DNA from: Alitta virens
Lineage: Eukaryota > Annelida > Polychaeta > Phyllodocida > Nereididae
Assembly (NCBI GenBank): GCA_932294295.1
Contig: OW028573.1
Span: forward strand, 53,104,329-53,168,328
Length of the DNA stretch: 64,000 nt
Direction: 5' to 3'
Below, piece by piece: positions 44,071 to 59,159 of this stretch. The notes beneath the pieces were generated by a model. That model made no database searches. It had not been told where the DNA came from and saw only the letters and a list, made by a program, of their open reading frames with translations. Position 1 is the first letter of the stretch; each line of letters starts with the position of its first letter. The translations under genes and the position numbers were made by a program.

Positions 44071-46694
44071 GAAGGACATATAGGTCTTTTGTGACCTCAA
44101 CATGTCGGTAAAATGCGTTCATTCATTCATCCATTCATTGAAGACTGCACTTTTACGAGACATTGAGAAGCAGCATTGTTGCTAAGAATGACCCTGATAT
44201 GATTTATTGCTCTAGCCTAATCATAGAATTCTCTGGGATGATTCACTGTTTTGTCTTCTTAGGGGAAAAGCTCTGAAGCCTGTGATGGATGAGCAGATGA
44301 TTTATTGTCTCTATTTTATTGTTGGGAAGCGAACGAAACTTTCGCTATTAGAGTAATACGTTTGACTTTCTTACATTAAAAGCCTTGTCCATGTATAAGT
44401 CTTGTGTCCATGTAGTTACAAAGGGTGAATCTTGGTATGGCAGACCTCAAGACTAAGTAGCTGGTCAATTGCAGTCTTTGATGGTTGCATATCAAAGGAT
44501 TCGCAAAGGATGAAAATTATCAGTCTATGACATCTTATGACGTGAATTTGTTGCTAATATTCGCAGCATAGCAAAAGCCATTGGAAATGGAAGCAGCAGT
44601 GTGTGTACGAAAACCATGACTCAATTATCTCAGAAACCTTTGGCGTGCCTCACGAATTAGGACTTGGCATTAAACTGTGGGTTGAAATGCCATTAGATGG
44701 GTTAATCTGAGAAAATCTCCCTGTCTGTTATGATAGGCTGTCAGTGTGGTTGCAATGACTGGCATTTTCATTTTGAAAGTGCAGCATGCATTCGCCCATG
44801 GAGCCCAATACCATGAAGATTACATTTATTGCAATATTGATAGAGTGACCAGTCTCCCAATCCATTCTGCCATGATATATTTATCAGCTGGCACATTGAC
44901 AACCAAGGGGCTGATCTGGTTTGACTCAATCTGATAAATGAAGAGACATAAGAGGAACTGTTTTGCAAATATTACCACCCAATCCTGCATTATCCTATAT
45001 ATGAATGTAACATGCCGGAAAGTTTCTGTTATTTACTCAGCCAATGATTACTCTCTTCTCACATACCACCAAAAAAATAGAACCATATTTTGGAGACAGA
45101 GTACGTGTGTCCGTCATAAACCGTTTGTGGAGAAAGTGATGTGTCATTCTGAGAAAAGGCAGAGGAAAACACCGTGCACATAAATCGTTGTTACTTCAAC
45201 CAGCTTATTATAGCAAAGATTCCAGCTAATGCTTTTTTGCTTTTCCTAGAGCAGTGGATCCAGGACATTTAACATGCCATAAACGGATAAACTACATCTG
45301 CCACTTGGAGACATCACCATCAAAGTCACAAAAAAATCCAGTTATTTTACCATTTAATTGATAAATTGTTGGAATGATATATGTACTGTAAGTGAAATAG
45401 CTGTTAGGGTTCTAAAGAATGAATTCGCTGGCTGCATTTTCAGAACGTAATTATATCCAATGCAATGCGCTTTGAAATTCAAGCATCTGTTACAAATACC
45501 TGTAACAGTATGTATCTTTTATAAGCAACACAAGACCTTTCCATTGCAAATATCTTGTTCAGAATCCCTTTCCATTGTCTTTTTTTTTTCTTCTTTTTTG
45601 TTGTTGTAATTTACCATTTATTTGTGAGTTGCAGTATGCTTTATAGCTGTTGGCTGCTTTTTGTTTGGGTATCAAATCACGCAAGCATTATGAGATAAAA
45701 ACAACATAGTTGTATCCTAATGGATACACCAAGACAAAAGCAGGTGTGGCTTTTTTTCAAGATGGAAAGGACACAAAATTAACGATGCATCATCTTTCTA
45801 TCAATGATGCACTGGCCCTGAGAAGCAATCTAGTTCGTATGTCTGCAAAAAATTATTTATTTTGTCTGCAATATTAGTTCTTTTGTCTGCAATGTGTTTA
45901 CTGCTTGTCAATATTTACAGACAGTGCCATTGTAGCGAGCTGGCTCTATACATATTGTGAAGACCAAGCTGGTTTAGTTTAACCAATATTCGAAACAACA
46001 AAAGTAACTAATATCTTAGATAACCATTGTGCTATTTCAACAGGAGACTTAAAGAATTAATTATCATTGGTTACATTCATTGTCAACGATTTCATTAACT
46101 TAATGCTTGTCACAGCTGTTTACCCATTCAATGACATTACCTCCATTTGTAAAAGTTTTTAAATCAGCTCTTAATGGAAACATTGGAAAATAATCTAGAC
46201 ACCTGATGCTAACGTGGTTTGAGGTGTTGGTCAGTGCCTTTTTTAGGGAGCATTTGACTTGGTTCTGTGTTGAAGCTGTGTACCTGTGTACTACACACTT
46301 TAAGATACAGTTAACTACAGCTGTGTTATGGGAGAAGGCCATCTGTATATTGCGTAACTCCAGTTAACTCTACATTATGTCTTGTGGCATTCTTGAAATT
46401 ACTTCTCACTGAGATGGCAGCTGCCAAGACTTTGCATTTTAGACAACTTATCTATATTGGATCTTCTAATATGGGGGAGGGGGAAGAACTTCCATAAGAA
46501 AAGCGACTAATAAAAACTGCAGTTCAGAAAAACAGCCACCAAAAACTGCAGTTGAATCTGGTGGCACCAGATGCAACTGCTCAATAGAGCATCTAGCTTG
46601 CAATTTTTAAGCACTTGGGATTTTTTTTTATCGCATTCAACGTTTTTCTGCTAAAGTATCTAATGTTTCCATCAAATTATTGGTTCCCTATATA
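44071..46694. other. Noncoding stretch
   Basis: No gene, TE or regulatory signature recognised with confidence. Confidence 0.45.
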
Positions 46695-46908
46695 GGGCGT
46701 TCATCGGCGGGGGCCTAGCCCAGAGGTATACTCTGGGCTTCCAACCGCTGGGTCCCAGGTTCGATTCCCGGTCGAGCCTAAGTTGGATGGCTGTTTCCTC
46801 CTACGTCTCATTGCCATGGTCTCTGCCTGACCTAATTAGCCCAACTGGTGCAGAAATACAGGACGTAAAGCCCTAATCACACACACACACACACATTGGG
46901 CGTTCATC
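46695..46908 (+). mobile_element. SINE with 11-bp target-site duplication
   Basis: The SINE is 46706-46897, full-length with a (CA)n tail. GGGCGTTCATC flanks it at 46695-46705 and 46898-46908. The head has a two-base loss in the D-arm region (GAGGTATACTCTGG), so its A box is damaged. Confidence 0.92.
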
Positions 46909-49900
46909 AGCCTGGATTATAGAATCAGTCTTTCTGCGATTTACTAGAATCGGCCTTACTTGGCATTGCCTGTGAAATGCTAAGATGCACTTGAACTAGA
47001 ATGTCTTTAACAAAAGTGGTTAGCTTTGAATGCTGTTTTCCCTTTAGTGTTTTACTTTGATTTACTTTGGTGTTTAGACAATGCTCTTTTGCTTTTTGTC
47101 TTATTTGTAATAACAAGGGACATATTAGATTATGGATTATTTCCTGCTGTGATTAAAGTGGAAATGTCTTCTTGAGAAAACTAGTGATGAAAGTTAATCT
47201 ATTGCATAAAGTCATTTTCATTATGAGGGGTGGAAACGGGTTTGAACAGGCAGAAATTTTGCAATTTTGTTTTATTCATATGTTTCGCTGTAAGTTACAA
47301 GTTTTGAAACTTTCAATTTTTTTAAATTTCAATTTTTTTTAAATTTCAATTCTTTTTAAATTTTGGTATCTATTGGCCTTTCTGAATTTTTTGTCTGTTG
47401 CTGTAATATAACGACGGAATAATCTCCAGGGAGGGAAAGAAGGGATGATGTAACTTTAGGAGGCCAGCTAAATGATGTTGAGAAATGTTGGCTGGATATT
47501 GGCAAGGAACATACAGTTGATTATTTCAATCTTGAGTGAATAATGTACTTCATCTTCTTGCAATTCTGTTGGGAGGATAAGCATTTTTATTGGCGTTTTG
47601 TGAGCCATGAGTTATTTAAGTTTTCTTAAAAGACTACAAATAAGATGTCATAAAATGGTCGAGGTGTAACCATTGCCCACCTATACATGTAGGTACAAGG
47701 GTATCAGCAGTATGCGAAGTATGATTATGAAATGTAATATAATAGCTACTAGAGAGGCGTAAGGCTACCACAGTTATGAAAGACTGCAGATTGGCATGCC
47801 AAGGAGGCAAATTGGAATTTTTGCAGGATACAATTATGCACATTGCCTAGCAGACTGTTAGCCAATGACATTTATAGCATTTTGGTTATTGAATATTGAT
47901 ATACAACTGTATATTGCGAGCATGGTGGTCTTGAGGAATGCCGGGTGGCATTAATGGTAGAATATACCGTAGACTTTGCATGGATTGCTATCAAAAAATA
48001 TACTCATCAGATTGCCTTTGGTATTGCCATCATCAAAACTAGTAGCAATGTGATAGCCTGCCTGCGAAATATATTATTCCATGAAGTCCTGATAACAAAA
48101 CGAGCTTTTGTAGAAGCTATTATATTAGACATATTCCATATATTCCACATGCAAGTGATAAACGTGACACCATCTATTATCAAATCCACTGCTACAGCTG
48201 GTGTAGATGACGAGGTTTAGATCAATATCGCCCTGCCCTTATGTAATAGTATGGCTGCAGCATTCTATAATTGCATTCATGGAGAGTTGCATATTACATC
48301 ATTCAGATAAGTCTAATAGTGACAGTCTGTCAGAATTAGTGAGAGTCTTGTTAGGTTATGTGTCAGTGCAAGGTAAATATTATATTGATGATATACACGT
48401 TGAGTAAAGTGTAAACACTTCTTATATTCTGTCCAAACAGATATATATCTTTATTAGGGTTAAGTTGATTTTCAAAGGAAGTATAAAACAAAATACAAAT
48501 TGTATTTCAGATGCAGTGTTGGAAGTAAGGTTTTTAGTTCGCAATAAGAATTGTCCTATCTGTTAGGTATGATGTTTTGAGAGTATGACAATATTTTTAG
48601 GTAATAACTCGAACTGCATGGAAACCATAGAAGGCAACATTGCATAATTAAAAAAATTTGCATTGTGTAAATGTATGCACAGTGTCTTTAAATAATATTA
48701 TACTCCCATTGCGTTCATTTGTTTGCCTCAATAAAAACCTTCACATTCAATAAGTAATGTGACATTAAGCTTGTGGGCGTTCAATGAATGCTGTGAAAGG
48801 TCAAGTACCCCATATTTACTGTTGGACGAGAGCGTGGAAAGGTGGCAATTGTATTTGAAGCTGGAAACTGTCACTGTGTCCAAGGCCGCTGCCCACACCA
48901 TCTATATTCATTTTAATTACTGGGCGAGCAGCGCGAGCGACTAACCAAGCCACTTTTGACCTGTGGTCATCGATTTAATGTTGCTCAATAGTGTTCAAGG
49001 AATACAAAACCGCTGAAATTAGAATATTATCAGGGGTCTACATGGACCCTTCTTAACAAGGGACACAGCGACACTGAACCTCTTAAATAATGACAGACAT
49101 AAGAGGAGTATCTCCTTAAAGAGTGACAGGCGACAGTTTAGATTTTTTTAAAGTTATTAATTATTTAGCTAAAAAGTGACATGAGACATTAGATTTTCTT
49201 AGAAGGCGACATGGGACAATTGCCTCCTATTTTTGAGACCCATTTAGCCCCCTATTGTCCGCTATTTAAGAAGCAATCTAGAGCAAGCTACAAGGGTCCT
49301 GGGCAGAGAAAGACCATGTCGGATTTGTTGTCTCCATATTTAGACGTTTGTAAATGTAGAATTATGAGTGTGTTTACAATGATCGACAAACACAGCTTAG
49401 TCGACTAATGTTATTAAAAACTGAATAACTTATTAGATAAAACCGGACTTGTTCAATGTATATCTTGGCACCGAATGGGTTAATCAAAAGATTTTTAGTG
49501 TTGTGGATATCCATTAAATATTCCCTGTGTTTTTCATACCTCACAAGTGTGGTATTTAGCATCAGATTGAATAAATATTGTCTCTAGGCATTATACATGT
49601 ATAAACACCTTTTTAACTTAATCAACAATAAAAGATGGTATGTTATTTGATTTCTCGCCGATTACAGAGTCTTTCATTACCAAAACCATCAAATACAAAA
49701 GAGCGGGAAAATAATCATGTGCAGTTGGATCAGAAAGAAAATCCTTTAATAAAATCTATTTATGATTATAATCATTTAGTATGTAATATCCATCAAATTC
49801 TAGTTCATGTTTAATCCTTTTGACAAATTATTATCGACAAATAGTTCGAACTTAATCATATCAGTCTATACAAATCAATTAGTTGATTGATCAATCAAAA

Positions 49901-50339
49901 TGCAGCGCTCAGAAATAACACAGTAGAAATTACACATAACATTGAGTATCAATTCCAAATATGATATTTAGTAAGATATATTATATATAAATATGCCTGT
50001 ACGGTTAGTTTTTTTACTTGAAGCAGGTTAAGTGAGAGGTCCTGTGGCTGGCCCATACATATTTCACCAGTCTCTAAAAAGGTTTAAAATTTACATGAGG
50101 CTGTAAACCACCCCATATGAATTATGAGGCAAACTTCTGCAGATGTTTTTTGTCCAAAATGAAATTGCATTTTTTATGTTAATTTTTTTGTGGTTGAGTT
50201 TTACAGTACCCTATGTGATGGTAGCCTTAATCCTGTTGCTTCACTTATTACCTCACGCGGTGTTTTCGATAACAGCTCTAAATCAATTAGATTGACTCCA
50301 TCTAAGCTTGCCCTTTGGGTGTTTCTTTCAGCTCGTTGG
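46909..50339. other. Noncoding stretch
   Basis: AT-rich. Repeated AAATTTCAATTTTTTTT units occur at about 47310-47365. No exon recognised. Confidence 0.45.
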
Positions 50340-50482
50340 CTGGAAACCTACCTGGTGGGTGGGTGGATTAGGGCTTAACGTCCTGGATTTCTGTACCTGA
50401 TGGGATAATTAGGACAGGCAGGAACCATGGCAATGAGAGGATGGATGAAACAGCCATCCATCTTAGGCCTGGAAACCTACCT
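50340..50482 (-). mobile_element. 5'-truncated SINE, minus strand, with 14-bp duplication
   Basis: Only the body (50354-50468, reverse strand) is present, from CCTAAGATGGATGGCTG to the GGTGGGTGGG-side tail. CTGGAAACCTACCT lies at 50340-50353 and 50469-50482. The head is absent, yet the target duplication is intact, so truncation happened during reverse transcription. Confidence 0.9.
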
Positions 50483-50699
50483 AGGGTGTTCAAAACTGCT
50501 GTTAAGACATTTAACCAACATTTAAGACATCTGGACTAACTAGACATGTTGGCTGTATGCAATGCATGATATCTAGAATGCATGACCTTGTAGCCATTTG
50601 ATAATAGTTAACTAATGCCAAACGTGATGTAGAAAGAATTTAAAAAAAAATTAGGTTGCATAGGTAGCCTCTGAGACTGCATAGTTCATATACCATACC

Positions 50700-50909
50700 T
50701 CTGTTTCTCCAGGGCGGGGGGCCTAGCTCAGAGGTAGCGCTCTAGGCTTCCAACCGCTGGGTCCCGGGCTCAATTCCCGGTCGAGCCTTAGTTGGATGGC
50801 TGTTTCATTCTTCGTCTCATTGCCATGGTCTCTGCCTGTCCTAGTTAGCCCAACTGATGCAGAAATACAGGACGTAAAGCCCTAATCACACACACACCCC
50901 TGTTTCTCC
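50700..50909 (+). mobile_element. SINE with ~10-bp target-site duplication
   Basis: The SINE is 50711-50899, full-length with a CACACACA tail. CTGTTTCTCC flanks it at 50701-50710 and 50900-50909. The B box is altered (GGGCTCAATTCCCGG). Confidence 0.9.
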
Positions 50910-51360
50910 TTTTTTTCGGCAACAGCTTACCGAACTGCATTCATTGTCACTGTTGGCTAAAACAACCGTGAATACATTGACTAACGTCTTGAGACAGGCA
51001 ATTTAGCACCAGCCTGCAGCCATCCAGGCTCTCATTTATTAAATGGTCTGTTCCTGTCCAACCCTTAAGTGGCACATACCTCATGTCAAACAAAGGCTTT
51101 CAATTCTGGTCAGTGCAATGCCAATTTCACCTGCAGAATGTATTTTCTGTAAATCATGCTGCTTCACCACGTTAAATTATTTCAAATATAAATTTGTTTT
51201 TTTGTTGTTGACACAGATAGAATTTAATTTAAAGATACAAAGCTGGTAGACAAGTGCAAAGTGTAGTGTATGAATGGATTATGGATATGTATTGCATGGA
51301 TTGCTATCAGTATGGCATGTATAAGAGAAGTTATTATACAATGTCATACATAATTGACTT
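50910..51360. other. Noncoding stretch between two SINEs
   Basis: Nothing recognised. Confidence 0.45.
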
Positions 51361-51574
51361 ATCTCTGCTGTTCAGGGGTGGGGGCCTAGCTCAGAGGTAG
51401 CGCTCTGGGCTTCCAACCGCTGGGTCCCGGGTTCGATTCCCGGTCGAGCCTAAGTTGGATGGCTGTTTCATTCTTCGTCTCATTGCCATGGTCTCTGCCT
51501 GTCCTCATTAGCCCAACTGGTGCAGAAATACAGGACGTAAAGCCCTAATCACCCACCCACCCATCTCTGCTGTT
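51361..51574 (+). mobile_element. SINE with 12-bp target-site duplication
   Basis: The SINE is 51373-51562. Its head keeps both intact promoter boxes (TAGCTCAGAGGTAGC and GGGTTCGATTCCCGG), and the tail is CACCCACCC. ATCTCTGCTGTT flanks it at 51361-51372 and 51563-51574. It is the best-preserved copy in the window. Confidence 0.94.
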
Positions 51575-53569
51575 GATGTATGCTATCCTGGAATTGTAAA
51601 AAGTAACCAGCCTGTAAGTGGTAGATAAGCCCAAGAATGCCGGGTAACACCAATTATGTTGTGATCTACAAGTGATATATATTGTATACCTACCACTATA
51701 TGGAAATAAAATACTCATAATACTTAAGACTTAGATCAAATGACTTGTTTGTCACTTTGTCAGGGGCATGGTTTCCTTCCTGCGGCAAATACAATTTGAA
51801 CTAAATTAATTTACCACTAATTTAGCAGCTTCGGTCTTTTCATCTAGCACATCGTGGAATTTTACACCGTGTAGATTTACAAGTAATATTCTAGATAGCC
51901 ACTGTAATTTCAGTTCATGTCTCCAGGAAACCGCCTTGGTCTTAAAATAGAAAAAAACTACACATATATTAGTCTGAATATTGCATGAAGCTGAAACCAA
52001 TCTCAAGGTCTCAAGGTCTCATGTCTTCCTGGCTTGCTGAATAAGTTTGTCCTGAGAAAGGAAGTGGGTGGTAATTATATGCCTTGCTCGTGGATATTAG
52101 AAAAGTTCAGAACGGGTTACGTATTCTGACATATCCTGACATATTCGCAGGATAATGCACTGCCCCTCGAATGTCACTATTGTTATGCTAAATGATTGGC
52201 GGGGAACCGAAAGGTGATATTATATTCCTATATTTAGGTGGAACTTGTGTGACACTTCTAGAGTCTGCTTCACAATGACTATCTTCTTATATTAGTCAGA
52301 AACATGTCTTATTATGTGGCAATGACTATGGGTGACTAATTTGTCAGATAAAGCTGACTAATTTGCTATATTATTCAAAAGCAGCTATGGGAGTGAGTCA
52401 TTTTCTAGACAAGAGTCAAATAGTTGAGATCTCAGGTAAAAAGGTTGTCAGTGCAGGAGATGCATATATTATGACAACCTGATTATCATCTTATCCTGGT
52501 CCTTTTTCCCTGAAACACCAATTAAGAAGAAAGTATAATTGATGTGAAGAAGTAATCTGAGTACATAGAATAATACGTCAGTTATTTTAACTAAGATGGA
52601 TGTCAGACAGCGATTGGACTTTTAGCGTTCCGTTAATCTTGTTATATTTTCTGAAGAAAAAAAAAGAGATAAAGCTGAATTTGATAAATTATCACTGAAA
52701 CTGAAAAAAAAAAACCCCAGTTAAATGGTGATACAGTGTACTGTGAACTACTATGAAATGAATAAGCATTAACCTGGCCTGTCCTTTTTGATCCACGTTA
52801 CTTGTACACATCTTGTTGCTTTGATATCTGTGACATCTGCAAGTTTATTTCTTGCTCGTCAAGCAGAAATTGCCATGAAAGTCCTATATTAGACAGATAT
52901 GTGGTATAATGTGCATTCTCTACTGGTTAAGCTTGTCTTTACGACAGCTGAGAGCTGCATGAATAATAGATTCCATGATGGGAGTGTACGACAACTTTCT
53001 GACACGTAACTGCCACAAATTTCATATCTGTTGTCACCTAGTATGCATGAAGTTAAGGACAGGCTCGTATGTTACATTTATAGAATTTTTCCACTGAGCA
53101 TTACTAATTTCCTGCTCATGTAAATCAAGTATAATAAATGGGAGCTAATGGGAAGGTAGTAGCTCTGTCTGTGTCCAATAAATCAGCTGGACAGCTCTCT
53201 AGTAATTTACCGAGAATGATAGGCTTATTCAACCATTCTTGAGATTCTAGAGATTAATATTTATTCTTCATAAATCATTCGTCAGTGGATGGAAATTACT
53301 TTATTTCTCTGGTATAGGAGTGGAATTCTGAGTTTAAATTTCCAATTTATTGGTTGCCGCAGTAAAGACATTTTATGGATGTAGTGTATTATCTGCTTAG
53401 CAAGTTTACATATTTATGTTAGATCTGTGAAGTATGGTTTTTAACATGGTTTAATTACCATTTAGAACTCCATTTGGATTATACGTATATAAATAAGACA
53501 TTTCTATGAAACATAAACTAAAATGCAGAAAGAAATCTTGCATATGAAAACGGTAAATAGAAGCCTCAC
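51575..53569. other. Noncoding stretch
   Basis: No gene or repeat recognised. Confidence 0.45.
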
Positions 53570-53840
53570 ATGCCCTTGAAGGTCCTAGGCCTCCACGCGG
53601 CGAAGGTGGAAACACTTGGGGTGAAGTCAGTCCTCTATCCCCAGTGGCTAAAACAGGACAGTGCGCATTGCACAAGCTGCTCCAGCTATCCAACCCAGAC
53701 AATTATTGATTTTTTACATGCTTCTGGTTTCTACTACCAACTATAGATAATCAATCTTACCCTAGAGAGCCTCTACATAGCCCACTCAGGTGCTGATGAG
53801 GCGTTAAACAATAACACTAACTAACTAACTAAGAAGCCTC
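53570..53840 (+). repeat. Dispersed repeat with LINE-like 3' tail
   Basis: The first ~60 bases match 41945-42010. The end, CAGGTGCTGATGAGGCGTTA followed by AACA and ACTAA units, resembles the 3' end of the Jockey-like remnant at 43620-44070 (TAGGTCCTGATGAGGCATTA). It may be a SINE or a short LINE end. Confidence 0.55.
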
Positions 53841-56800
53841 ACATAAGACTTCGAATCATCAATATCATAATGGCGAAAAAGTCTTCCTGGTGAACACACA
53901 GAATGTTTCGCAATATGGATAGATCCCCTGGAATTGAATTTGAGTCCGTGACAGTAATCTCGGGGAACTGGGTGGATTGTATGTCAAATGACAATCTTGC
54001 TCTAGATTGCGTTCAGTTATAAGGCATTGGCTTGCCATTCAAGAGCAATTTCTTTGATGTAGAACTGCACTCAGCTACTGGTGAGGCAGAATGAGGTATT
54101 ATGGCTTATCTGTCAGTTTGTGTCAAGGACATCTAGTGGGTAAAAATGATGACTTTCTAAGAGCTGAAACTTGAACTTCATTTTTATCGACTTTTCAGCT
54201 GTTGTCTTTCAGAAATTATTCGAACCTTCATGAAAATCTGAACATTACATCATATTTGATTCAATTGTGGTGATTCCTTTGGTGTAAAATGTCGTTTTAA
54301 GACAGCGTTGTTATTGAATATGTACCAAAGACGCACTTAAAATCACATTCTGCTTGATCTTCTTTTCACACAAAACCACATTCGTGTAAAGCGCTTCACT
54401 GGGTAATGTCTACTCTACCAAGGCTGTGTTGATGCCATCAAGTCTGGCAGTATAGCTGTCCATGTATCTGCGTTACTAGTGGAGAGAAACAAACTTGCTT
54501 GAATAGTTTATAGTTAATCATTCAAGGCGTGCGTTTTTTTCTCTCCTTTTTTTCCAGTGAAGAACGGAGAGTTGTCATCTGTCATATTGATCTTACTTCT
54601 CTAATTCCTGTTAGCTTTCACGCCATTGGTTCTGAGAAAGGCAAACTCAAATAGAAAATTAACATTTACCACATATAGATAAGCATTTCAATGTGGTACG
54701 ATCTTTCGAAATACTCCAAAACCATATATAGGTAGCAGACAAGTAATTTTTTCTCTTAAGTTTTCACAAATTACTGTTTCAGTGTTTTGGCTTGGTGATA
54801 TTTACTGTCTTTATGGCTTACCACTGATTCTCAACATAATTATCTTGCTGTCAGACTGTAAAACTAGAGTGTCATTTATAGGAAACTAATTGACATGTAA
54901 CAGCTAATTTGTGTCACCATATACAACAGCACAGCACTGTGCAGGATACAGAATTTTTAGATTGTGGATTTTGTTACTCTGTTCCTTGCCTGACAGGATC
55001 CTGTAATATCAAATTTATTTATAATGATGTTATTTGCTGTAAAACTATCCTAATTTGACAGTGATGTGATAAGATTAAGATGTCCGCATGGTGCAGGATT
55101 AGCATTGAATATATCATAAATTCTCCCAGTAAACTGAATTTGACCAAACTCAGAATTCAGTTAACAACATCACGAAACGTTGTAAGCTTAATTGAATATA
55201 TATTTTATAAGTCGATAGGGGTGACCCTGGAAAAAAATCTTACTATTCTTTCCACTATCACGGTTAGAATTTCTAATATTATCTGCAAAAACAGCACTGC
55301 CAAAAAGTTCGTGAGTGATCTTGGTTTGTCTACCAACTTTCGATTTCTAATTTGGAACAATTTGGTATATTCCCAAGTGAGTAGGAGATTTCTTGGAGCA
55401 CCTTCTCAGACAACAACCAAGTCCAAAGTAAAAACGTATAGAGCATAAAAGGAACAACAATATATGATATCAAATTTTTATGATATTAAATGCATAAGTG
55501 ACCTGACCTAGGTGTCGTGATATAATTCAACTACAGGCGCCAGAATCGTCATTTACATGACCTTTGTGTCTAACATTAATGCTAGAATGATTGAAATGCC
55601 TGTGGCAGAACATGTAATGTCTGCTTGGATTTTTTGTGTTACATGGCTCTCCGTAAGTTTTTACGTAGCATTTTCGCCACAAAGCCTTACTCAATGTCTG
55701 GTATGAGGCTTTGCTACAGCTGTATCAAGGTCAGTGATGTGAAGTAGTAATTTAACTCACAGACCTTGGTGACATTTAGGTCTGTGAGTGCTTCGGGTAA
55801 TCCACAAAATTGGAAATCTGCATTAATGGAGTTTCCCCATGAGACATCCAGGGATAATGTTTGTTCCTTCTGAAAGGTTTCTTGCATGCAAGGATGAGTA
55901 ACAAAGAGCATTTTCGTTGCTTGAATTTACAAAATCTTCATGTAATAGTCGTGTGCAAATGCATACTGTTTGTGATCTAAGGGATTATACAAATATAATA
56001 TTATTATGCACATTATGAGAGGAGCATTATAGCAGTAAACATGCTATGACTTAACATTGGATCATTTTGCAACATCTTTGATGTGAATTATCTGGCCGTA
56101 GACAGCCATGTCTGTGCTTTTGAAGTTGTTTCACGTCATTTACCTTGATACAGGCAAGATTGGAGATAATGATTAATGGGTGGAGCATTATTCATGCAGT
56201 GCTACAGATCATGTCCTCAGCCAAATTTTATGATTTATTTAATTATTGCAATTTACCTGACAAAATTTGTAAATTGACATCTAAATCTAGATAGATAAAT
56301 TCAGTTTATATTGAGTGGGCAGATATTACTGCGTTCTGCATTTTAATATCAGGATGAGAAGAAGTTCTCTGACTACATTTTATGTATTTTAGTTTTAGTC
56401 CATTAAATAGAATCAAAGGAATGCTTCGAGTACTAGAAAGTTCTCATACAGAGAACAACCAATTTTGATTAATTATATCAGCTACATTGAAATTAGACAA
56501 TTCAATTAATGTATGCTGGCAAGCACTGGCCACTGGATTGTACAAAATATGACATAATACAGTGGAACGAATTGGAGATTGTTGAATTTTATCAGATCTT
56601 GAACTAGTTGTTATATAAACCGTATTGACAGGGAATATTGGGTTTTAGCTATATATACTATTTTATGGTTCTGTTTTCTGTCACATGATGCAGAGGGATC
56701 AGTGGGAATACACTCAGCCCAGCAAATCCTCAGTCAATCTGGAATAAAGCCTTCCAGCAATCAAGGTCACAGATGTGAGGCCAGTGTCTCAGATTCTTTT

Positions 56801-59150
56801 GGGACACAATTTGATTTGCAAGTGTTTTGTGTCGGCTACAAAATTGGATGTCTCCATTTATGGAGTTTTGTGATCTAAATATAAGTTTATCTTGCTAGGA
56901 CTTAGTTCTTGCTTTATCTTAAAGTGTCTTGAATTATATATGTGTGGACTTTCCTTAAATAAAGGAACTTTGTATTGGCATAAGATATTTAGAAGGTGCT
57001 GTTCTGTACATAATGTGCTGGGATGAAAGAACTTATATGTGGGGTAAATGTGAACCTATTCTAGACTCCAAACTGTATCATATTACATTATATTGTGCTG
57101 TCACAACGCCAAAGGCCTGAAGCTTCGTCATCTTATACTGCCAGCAGCTACAGGCATATCTAATATTTTACTGCAGCTCTGTTATAGGATAAGTTTGCTC
57201 GACCTTAAAGGACGGTGCATTTTTTGACAAAATTGGACAATTTGATGCTTCGCAGATCTTGGAGACAATGTAATTACATTTTTTAAAGAAGAACACCTAC
57301 TGTATGGTCGGTTTCCATTTGCGTTCTATTTAAATTTAAATTGGAAGTATGAATTTCAAAGTAATATATTTAAACAGACTTGCTTTGCTGCTAGAATTTG
57401 TTTGCATTTATTTAGCTCGTCAGTGCTGTTTGTGATATCGCAGTGATTGGGTAGCATATTCTCGGACTGGGCAAACTCATGGCATAGATCATATTTTTGA
57501 TAAATGAGGCTTTCACTTCTAACAATCACAAATGCCGTGGAAATATATGTTGGTGTAGGTTTGTGAGATGATGAAACTGTGATGGTCAAGAGGAGTGGGC
57601 TCAAGGTGTTGGTCAAGGTGACAGTTTTTTTCTGTCCATGCAGGCAGCGATTACCCTATGAACAGTTTTGGCACTAGAGTAATAAGACTTTTTCTTATAC
57701 TAAAAGGCAAATATCCTAATGGATAGCACTAGATGGATCGGCCCTTTCATCTCACTTGGTTGAAAAATGTGCTTAGTTTGTTTTTTAGTGTCATTCATTA
57801 AACGGTCCAGATGAAAATGAAGTGTTTTTAGAACTGCAGAGTTACAGCAAAGTTGTAGAATGTGCAATACTTCGACATAAACACAAAACATCCATTAATA
57901 AGCGATCTAAAGATATAAATATAAGGCATTTCTTATAGTTCTGATATGAAAAAATTGAGTCTACTCACTTATGACGAATTTAGAGTGAGTTTTGAAACAT
58001 CTACTGATTGGCTGAATTGAAATTATTTTTATGGCTTCCATTTTTTTGCAGCATCTGTAATATGATGATACACTAATTATTATCAAAAAAGAAAAGGTTA
58101 AGGTATGGTTAAAAACGCACCTAGTATAGATATAAGAAAAGCGTATGAATAGCATGATAAATTTACCATTCCAAATAATGAGGCTTTGTATGTGCCTCTG
58201 ATGTTGCAACACATCTGTTACCGTGATACAAGACAGCAAGATGGGAGATAATGATTAATTGAGAGCTATTGCACTTATTAAACGAAGTGCAATTCATCAT
58301 TGAGACATTTCGTGGAGTGCTATTGATCATTTTTATCCTTCAAAAATCTATTCTGATCTGGATTTGTTCCAGTCTCGGCTCTTAGAAGTTTTATTGAATC
58401 TGATGCTTTATCTCAATTAACTTCAGGGCTTTTGTAAATTGCCAAATCTAATTTGCACATGAGACACTTTCTTATGGACTTTATGCTTATGAAATTGATA
58501 CAGTGAATAATTGAATGATTAGGGAATAATTTGCCTTGTTGGTCTTATGCGAAACATCGTCGTTTTGTGTTATTGCACGTATTAAGCTTTGTCGGTTCGG
58601 AAAACCCTTGGAATTGCAGGAAAGTAAAAAACCCTGGAATTTACCAGGTAATTGGTTCGTGTAATTTCCGCCAGCGGCACTGCTGTTCATTACGCCTTCT
58701 TAAAACGATCCTTAATCTTGGTCAGACTTTCATCATATAAAGATTGAATTATTCAGAAATAAGTCTAGAATTTATAATTTACATAAACATCTCGGTTGGA
58801 ACATTTCTTTGTCTTCAAAATAGTTAAGAAACATAATCCCCCGTTGACTCCGTACTCTTTTAAGATCCTTGGTCTAATGTAGAAGAAGTAAGTCCAAGAC
58901 CCAAACATTTTGTTTCATGTGAATGTCTTATGGTTTGACAAACAATTAGTCAAGTTATTTTCTTAAGCATGTAGCAATGTGTAGGGTCTTTTATCCCTTA
59001 CAATTCTCACAATCTTAGCACCGCTTCTTATAAATTACAAGATAAGCCTGGAAAAAACCTGAAAATATCTGACGACCTGGCACGCTTACACCGACCGCCT
59101 TCATGAAAAACTGAAATATTTTTCACCAATTTCTATCTGTACGACATTGC
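53841..59150. other. Noncoding stretch
   Basis: The longest open frame (55080-55448, 122 codons) shows no recognised motif and sits alone, without splice or promoter context. No other structure recognised. Confidence 0.45.
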
Positions 59151-59159
59151 AAGATCTGG

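Noticed and set aside
50190..50378. 62-codon frame
   Set aside because: Its end is inside a truncated SINE insertion and nothing before it is recognisable as coding.
55080..55448. 122-codon open frame
   Set aside because: No recognisable domain, no nearby splice or promoter signals, and an amino acid mix typical of AT-rich random sequence. Left as unsupported.
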